Origin: Oscillospiraceae bacterium
GTDB lineage: Bacteria; Bacillota; Clostridia; Oscillospirales; Ruminococcaceae
Direction: 5' to 3'
Assembly (NCBI GenBank): GCA_019416775.1
Contig: DXWR01000307.1
Location: 1 to 9,922, forward strand
DNA length: 9,922 nt
Made by a program: the position numbers and the translations under genes. This document shows positions 6,048 through 9,922 of the stretch, in pieces (position 1 is the first letter of the stretch; every line of letters begins with the position of its first letter). The notes under the pieces are model-generated. The model had not been told where the DNA came from. It saw only the letters and a program-made list of their open reading frames with translations, and did no database searches.

Positions 6048-7250
6048 TTACTCCACGGATTCGGCCAGGGCGATGAGTTCCTCTGCCGTCATGGGGGCGG
6101 TGCAGCGAATCTCCAAAGAGCAGTATCCGTCGATCCAGCCGATTTCCGATATTTTTTCATTGATGTGGACAAAGGCGGGATTGCCCTTTACCGTGGCGTC
6201 CTGCACGGAATTGGGGTCCTCCAGCTCTTCCCAGCTCATTTCCTCAAAGGGAAGGTAGATCTGACCGCTGCCGTTGTCCCGCTGGAAGAACCGGACCGGC
6301 CCGGTGCGGCAGGAATAGGAGATGATCTCTCCGTCGCTGCCCAGATATTTTTGCTGAATGGCGATGCCGCTGGGGTCCTCCCAGCCGCCCTCCAGGGCGT
6401 AGTTTTCCGGGGCGGTGAACACCGGCAGCCGGGGGCTGTCGGGAACTTCCGGATTGCCTTGGGAGCAGTAGTCGTTGTGGCTGTACATGGTATGGCCGTC
6501 GGCGGTGTTGGTGACGGTAACACCGCCCCGGACCAAGCTCAGGGGAGCGGTGGGCGGTTCCGATTCCGGGATGGGCTCCCGCTGGGTCTGATAGTCCACC
6601 TGGGCGGCCAATTCCAGCATTTGATTGATGTCCATGGCCTTGGTGCAGGACAGGTGGAGCAGGGACTGCTCATACACCCAGTAGATCCCGGTGCGGGTGA
6701 TCTCCACCGTGTCCCAGTCCTCTTCCCGCCAAAGGGAATCGGGATGCTGGTAGTAGATCATCTGCCGGTCCCCGAACCACACTTCCTGAATGTCCTCCGG
6801 GTCGAGCTCCCCGGTGTAGCTGTAGTTGTCGGCGGCATCCGGCGCGGTGAGAAGCTGTTCCCCCGCCGGGCGCTGGCCGAAGGTCAGCTGGGTCCCGTCC
6901 TCCGACTCATAGCGGTCGGTGTACCAGTCATAGCTCATGTTCACATAGGAGCGGGGCAGGGAAGGGGAGACATACCCCTCCATGGCGTTTTCGGTCTGTG
7001 TCCAGTCCTGGGAAAGCTTGATTTCGTAGCAGGGGAGTTCCAGATTGGCGGCGGTCTGTTCATCCACCCGCCCCTTTACGGCGCAGTAGGTGATTTCGTT
7101 GGTGTTTTGATCCCGGCGCAGGTCGAAGGGCTGTTCCGGCTCCGTTTGTCCCAGAACCAGCCAGAGCACTGCCCCGGCGGCGATTACAATCACGGCGGCG
7201 GCAGGGAGGGCGACACATAAAATCCGTTTTTTCTTTTTGGTCAAGGCCAT
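6048..7250 (-). CDS. Membrane-anchored protein with two DUF4367-like repeats (paralogue 3 of 3, first in operon)
   Basis: This 400-aa promoter-proximal and longest copy has an MALTKKKKRI start, an anchor at about 11-34 (LPAAAVIVIAAGAVLWLVLG) and then an exported acidic region. The first module contains LSQDWTQTENA, EVWFGDRQMIYYQ, IYWVYEQSLLHLSC and DINQMLELAAQVDYQ. The second contains SQGNPEVP, VKGNPAFVHINEK, EIGWIDGYCSLEIRC and ELIALAESVE. Extra length sits in the first module, around the tyrosine-rich SYVNMSYDWYTDRYE stretch. Cysteines recur at matching places (after the anchor, LxC, SxC, GYC and IRC), compatible with disulfides outside the cell. ATG 7250 is chosen by analogy with the other copies and by AAAGGA upstream; the open frame to 7382 begins before the predicted transcription start. 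The molecular role is not recognised; the DUF4367 assignment is by pattern, not search. Confidence 0.8.
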   Translation of the reverse strand: MALTKKKKRILCVALPAAAVIVIAAGAVLWLVLGQTEPEQPFDLRRDQNTNEITYCAVKGRVDEQTAANLELPCYEIKLSQDWTQTENAMEGYVSPSLPRSYVNMSYDWYTDRYESEDGTQLTFGQRPAGEQLLTAPDAADNYSYTGELDPEDIQEVWFGDRQMIYYQHPDSLWREEDWDTVEITRTGIYWVYEQSLLHLSCTKAMDINQMLELAAQVDYQTQREPIPESEPPTAPLSLVRGGVTVTNTADGHTMYSHNDYCSQGNPEVPDSPRLPVFTAPENYALEGGWEDPSGIAIQQKYLGSDGEIISYSCRTGPVRFFQRDNGSGQIYLPFEEMSWEELEDPNSVQDATVKGNPAFVHINEKISEIGWIDGYCSLEIRCTAPMTAEELIALAESVE

Positions 7251-7353
7251 TTCAGTCACATCCTTTCGAAACAGAAGGGCGGTTGGGCGGCGCATTTCCA
7301 GTGCCGGGGCAGAGGGGAAAAAGAATTTTTTCCGTGGATTTTTCCTTAGTTTC

Positions 7354-7382
7354 AGTATAACAAAACAAGACTTTCGACGCAA
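7354..7382 (-). promoter_or_regulatory. Probable promoter of the three-paralogue operon
   Basis: On the minus strand, TATACT (7359-7354) is preceded by TGT, an extended -10, with TTGCGT (7382-7377) 17 nt upstream. The -35 is weak (3 of 6), so activity may rest on the extended -10 or an activator. Transcription would start near 7347, leaving a ~97-nt leader. No other minus-strand promoter was found inside the operon. Confidence 0.55.
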
Positions 7383-7392
7383 TCCAAAGTTT

Positions 7393-7412
7393 TTTGCACT
7401 TTTTTGTGCAAA
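7393..7412. repeat. Inverted repeat TTTGCAC-T6-GTGCAAA in divergent intergenic region
   Basis: A perfect 7-bp inverted repeat has a 6-T spacer and lies 11 nt upstream of the operon -35. Neither strand has a U-tract after it, so it is not a terminator. Beside it is an imperfect palindrome TACAAATTGTA (7415-7425), and further on CCTTTTT/AAAAAGG (7449-7466). These could be operators for the divergent promoters at 7354-7382 and 7535-7563, but A/T-rich sequence makes chance dyads likely. Nothing else is seen in 7383-7534. Confidence 0.4.
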
Positions 7413-7534
7413 GCTACAAATTGTAAAAAATGGCGAAAAAAGCGTCTCCCTTTTTCGGAAAAAAGGATTAAATTATAGATGAACGCCTTTTTTGGCCGGG
7501 GTTTTGTGTTTTTCCGGAAACTTTGCTTGGAGAA

Positions 7535-7563
7535 TTGACAATCTACCTTTGATTTGCTACACT
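7535..7563 (+). promoter_or_regulatory. Promoter of the CNNM/CorC-type gene and ispD
   Basis: TTGACA (7535-7540) and TACACT (7558-7563) are separated by 17 nt, and TGC before the -10 gives an extended -10. The predicted start is near 7570, leaving a ~29-nt leader that contains the AAAAGGAG ribosome-binding site. Confidence 0.8.
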
Positions 7564-7598
7564 AATGGGGAATAAAATCAAAAAGGAGTGTACCTTCT

Positions 7599-9086
7599 GT
7601 GGACCCTACGTCGGTACTATTGATCGTATTTCTATTAGTGTGCATCGCCTTTTCCGCCTTTTTTTCCGGCTCGGAGACCGCCTATACCACCGCCAATAAG
7701 CTGCGGCTGAAGAATTTGGGGGAGACCAGCAAAAGAGCCCGCCGGGCTTATAAAATTGCGGAGGATTACGACCGCACCATCGCCACGGTGCTGGTGGGCA
7801 ACAACATCGTCAACCTCTCCGCCTCCTCTATTGGCACGGTGCTGTTCACCACCTGGTTTGGAGCCAGCGGCGCTGTGCTCTCCACCGCGGTGATTACCGT
7901 GGTGGTACTGATCTTCGGGGAAGTGCTGCCCAAAACCCTGGCCAAAGTGAATCCCGACGGCTTCGCTCAGACTGTCAGCGGCATTATCCGATTTCTGACG
8001 GTGGTGTTTACCCCGGTAACAGTAGTGCTTATGGGCATTCAGCGGCTGGGAAAAAAGATGGTGAAAGGTCCCGCCAACGAGCCCAAGGTCACCGAGGAAG
8101 AACTGAAATACATTATAGAAGAAAGTGAAAGCGAAGGGGTGCTGGAAAAGCAGGAGAGCGATCTGGTCCAGTCTGCCTTAGATTTTGACGAGACTACTGT
8201 GGAGGACATCCTTACCCCTCGGGTGGACGTGATCGGGGTGGAGGAAACCGCGTCCAATCAGGAGATCGAAAAGCTGTTTTTCCAGTACGGTTACTCCCGG
8301 CTGCCCATCTACCGGGACAGCATTGATGATATCATCGGCATCCTGTATTTTAAGGATTTCTTTCGAGCCTACCGGGGTCGGGCTAATGTGGATATTCACA
8401 CCTTGATGCAGCAGCCTTTGTTTGTCCCCCCCACCAAGCGGATCAGCGAGCTGCTTCGGGAAATTCAGCACACCAAAAAGCACCTGGTGGTGGTCACTGA
8501 CCAGTACGGCGGCACCTTGGGCATCGTCACCCTGGAAGATATGCTGGAAGAGCTGGTAGGGGACATCTGGGATGAGAGCGACGTGGTGGAACACCAGTGC
8601 ATTCAGCTGGAAGATAACCTTTACCAGGTCAGCGGGGATATGGCCCCTGAGGATTTCTTTGAGCTGGCGGGATTGGACGCCAAGGAAATCGGCTTTACCT
8701 GTGAAGCCGCCAGCATGGGAGGCTGGGCTTTGGAAGAGTTGGAGCGGATCCCCGCCAACGGGGACACCTTCACCGTCTGCCGGATGGAGGTTACCATCTC
8801 CCAGGTGAAGAACCGGCGGATCGAAAAGATGCTGATTGCCGTGCTTCCGGAGCCTCGAAAGGAAGAGGAAGAAAAATCCTTGGCGGATAAGGCACTGGAC
8901 CTGTTCACCGGGGAAGACCGGGAGAAGAAAGCGGAAAAGGAAAAAGCCAAGGAGAAGGAAAAGCAGGAAAAAGAACGGACTAAGGAAAAGGAAAAACAGG
9001 AGAAAACCAAAAATAAGGAAAAAGAATCGGAACAAGAACCAGATCCGGAAGGACAAGCTTCCGTCCATGCGGAAAGGAAGAAGTGA
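7599..9086 (+). CDS. CNNM/CBS/CorC-HlyC domain membrane protein (putative Mg2+/Co2+ transporter, hemolysin-like)
   Basis: This 495-aa protein has an N-terminal CNNM (DUF21) membrane domain (about 1-185) with FFSGSETA (21-28), VGNNIVN (66-72) and FGEVLPKTLA (106-115). Two CBS domains follow (about 205-325; TPRVDVIGV, YSRLPIYRD, VVVTDQYGGTLGIVTLEDMLEELVG region), then a CorC_HlyC domain (about 335-418). From family knowledge, CNNM/CorC proteins export magnesium or sodium/magnesium, with CBS domains binding ATP-Mg; the 'hemolysin' name is historical. The last ~75 residues are an unusually Lys/Glu-rich tail (KEKEKQEKE runs), likely a charged helix or coiled coil in the cytoplasm. Start is GTG 7599, with AAGGAG 10 nt upstream; no better start exists before the first membrane segment. 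It ends 6 nt before ispD, so the two are co-transcribed. Exact ion specificity is not visible. Confidence 0.9.
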   Translation: MDPTSVLLIVFLLVCIAFSAFFSGSETAYTTANKLRLKNLGETSKRARRAYKIAEDYDRTIATVLVGNNIVNLSASSIGTVLFTTWFGASGAVLSTAVITVVVLIFGEVLPKTLAKVNPDGFAQTVSGIIRFLTVVFTPVTVVLMGIQRLGKKMVKGPANEPKVTEEELKYIIEESESEGVLEKQESDLVQSALDFDETTVEDILTPRVDVIGVEETASNQEIEKLFFQYGYSRLPIYRDSIDDIIGILYFKDFFRAYRGRANVDIHTLMQQPLFVPPTKRISELLREIQHTKKHLVVVTDQYGGTLGIVTLEDMLEELVGDIWDESDVVEHQCIQLEDNLYQVSGDMAPEDFFELAGLDAKEIGFTCEAASMGGWALEELERIPANGDTFTVCRMEVTISQVKNRRIEKMLIAVLPEPRKEEEEKSLADKALDLFTGEDREKKAEKEKAKEKEKQEKERTKEKEKQEKTKNKEKESEQEPDPEGQASVHAERKK

Positions 9087-9092
9087 CGGTTT

Positions 9093-9782
9093 ATGAAAGA
9101 CGTTGGGGTGATTCTGGCGGCGGCAGGCAGCGGCAGCCGTATGGGACAGGATAAATTGCTGTTAAAGCTGGGCAGGTATACGGTGCTGCAGCACAGCGCC
9201 AGGGCCTTTATTTCCTGCCCGGATATCTGCGCTATGGTGGCGGTTACCCGGCCGAACCTGCTGGAGAAGGTCTGGCAGCAGCTGGAAGAGCTGGAACTGC
9301 CCTTTCCAGTGCAGGTTATCCCTGGGGGACAGACCCGGCAGCAGTCGGTAGTGGCCGGAGTGCGGGCTATGTCCGGCAAAGTCAAGTTTTACGCTATTCA
9401 CGATGCTGCCCGCCCTTTGGTGACCCCTGAGGAGATCGCCTGCTGTTTGGCAGACGCCCGGCAGTATGGGGGCGCCTGCCTTTGTGTCCCAGTGAAGGAC
9501 ACCATTCAGCAGGCGGACGGAGAGGGCTTTTTGGAGCTCACTCCGCCCCGGAACCGGCTGCACTGCGCCCAAACTCCCCAGATCTTCGACGCCGCCTGGT
9601 ACCGGGCGGGGATGGCTCAGGCCAACCGGCTGGGTTTGGACTTGACGGACGACTGCCAGGTGTTTCGCCTTTCCGGAGGACGGGTGTACCTGACCCCGGG
9701 CAGCTACACCAACCTGAAGATCACCACCCCGGAAGACCTTCCCCTGGCGGAGCAGATCCTGGCTCAGCGGGAATCGGAATAA
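9093..9782 (+). CDS. ispD: 2-C-methyl-D-erythritol 4-phosphate cytidylyltransferase
   Basis: This 229-aa enzyme has the usual IspD length. It joins CTP and methylerythritol phosphate to make CDP-methylerythritol, the third step of the non-mevalonate isoprenoid pathway, in the cytoplasm. Visible motifs are the nucleotide-binding LAAAGSGSRMGQDK (8-21), PGGQTRQQSV (77-86), HDAARPLV (103-110), VPVKDTI (132-138), RNRLHCAQTPQIF (153-165), TDDCQVF (185-191) and PGSYTNLKITTPEDL (202-216). ATG 9093 is preceded by GGAAAGGAAG about 12 nt upstream, inside the end of the previous gene. No ispF follows; a terminator ends the operon. Linkage to the CNNM protein has no evident pathway meaning. TarI-type cytidylyltransferases are related, but the motif set fits IspD well. 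Confidence 0.95.
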   Translation: MKDVGVILAAAGSGSRMGQDKLLLKLGRYTVLQHSARAFISCPDICAMVAVTRPNLLEKVWQQLEELELPFPVQVIPGGQTRQQSVVAGVRAMSGKVKFYAIHDAARPLVTPEEIACCLADARQYGGACLCVPVKDTIQQADGEGFLELTPPRNRLHCAQTPQIFDAAWYRAGMAQANRLGLDLTDDCQVFRLSGGRVYLTPGSYTNLKITTPEDLPLAEQILAQRESE

Positions 9783-9794
9783 CTCAAAACAATG

Positions 9795-9825
9795 CGGCTT
9801 GCTTTGGCAGGCCGTTTTCTTTTTC
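9795..9825 (+). terminator. Rho-independent terminator after ispD
   Basis: CGGCTTGC (9795-9802) and GCAGGCCG (9807-9814) form an 8-bp stem with one G-U pair and a TTTG loop. TTTTCTTTTT follows. It begins 13 nt past the ispD stop codon. Confidence 0.9.
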
Positions 9826-9922
9826 CTGTTTTGGCCGGTGAGGCAAAGTCTTTTTATTTTTTCAATCCTTTTGAGAGGAAAAAGGAGACCTATTTTCTGA
9901 AAACTTTTTTTCTTTTGGAGGG
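9826..9922. other. A/T-rich intergenic end, no gene seen
   Basis: This stretch contains T- and A-runs and two GGAG strings (AAAGGAG near 9880 and TTGGAGGG at the end). The last could be the ribosome-binding site of a plus-strand gene starting outside the window. No convincing -35/-10 pair or stem-loop was found. Confidence 0.4.

Noticed and set aside
5583..7220. Long plus-strand open frame of 545 codons opposite the paralogue genes
   Set aside because: It runs antisense across two good genes and their spacer, its translation is a low-complexity Gly/Val/His-rich string without domains, and no ribosome-binding site or promoter precedes it. It is a shadow of GC-biased codon use.
7251..7382. N-terminal extension of paralogue 3 to 7382
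   Set aside because: The extension starts upstream of the predicted transcription start (~7347), is unlike the other two copies, and would put the lysine-rich start and anchor in the interior.
7415..7425. TACAAATTGTA as a BlaI/MecI or CopY-type operator
   Set aside because: The gap between half-sites is 3 nt rather than the 2 nt of TACAnnTGTA, and no cognate regulator or target gene is in view.
8178..9068. Minus-strand frame of 296 codons opposite the CNNM/CorC gene
   Set aside because: Its Phe/Leu-rich start is merely the complement of the Lys/Glu tail, there is no ribosome-binding site, and the opposite strand has clear domains.

Overview
The window looks like chromosomal core DNA from an anaerobic, low-to-mid GC Bacillota, most likely a gut clostridium of the Oscillospiraceae/Ruminococcaceae type. 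This rests on RecD2-type helicase, Mbl-like MreB, GluRS and IspD sequences of clostridial character, Gram-positive Shine-Dalgarno sequences (AAGGAG, GGAGG), TTGACA/TATAAT promoters often carrying an extended -10 (TGn), and membrane-anchored DUF4367-like proteins. The taxonomic call is inference from protein character. No phage, IS, CRISPR or tRNA/rRNA gene was seen.

Layout. Bases 2-433 (+) are the 3' end of a RecD2-like helicase gene. Its stop codon overlaps a promoter for an actin-like mreB/mbl gene (596-1609, +). Bases 1610-2142 look empty of conventional genes but contain what reads as a complete, compact type I toxin-antitoxin locus. A 29-residue single-span membrane peptide ending in three lysines is encoded on the minus strand (1810-1899). 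It has a perfect-hexamer promoter at 2066-2095, a long leader, and a 13-bp hairpin that buries its ribosome-binding site. A convergent plus-strand RNA of about 84 nt (promoter 1704-1732, terminator 1780-1822) is fully complementary to the end of the toxin message. This is the most interesting part of the window.

Bases 2143-3779 (-) hold gltX (glutamyl-tRNA synthetase) with its own promoter and a strong terminator. Bases 3792-7250 (-) hold three tandem paralogues of 372, 362 and 400 aa. Each has a short lysine-rich cytoplasmic start, one membrane anchor and an exported region that appears to be two DUF4367-like repeats. The genes are separated by 24-nt spacers sharing a 17-nt identical block. 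One extended -10 promoter (7354-7382) probably drives them all, and no terminator separates them from gltX.

Bases 7383-7534 are an A/T-rich divergent regulatory region with two inverted repeats. Bases 7535-9825 (+) hold a two-gene operon. It contains a CNNM/CBS/CorC-HlyC membrane protein with a very charged C-terminal tail, and ispD (2-C-methyl-D-erythritol 4-phosphate cytidylyltransferase, non-mevalonate isoprenoid pathway). A rho-independent terminator follows. The last ~97 bases show no gene.

Functionally the window mixes housekeeping genes (DNA helicase, cell shape, aminoacylation, isoprenoid precursor, ion transport) with two accessory elements: the type I TA locus and the triplicated surface-protein operon.
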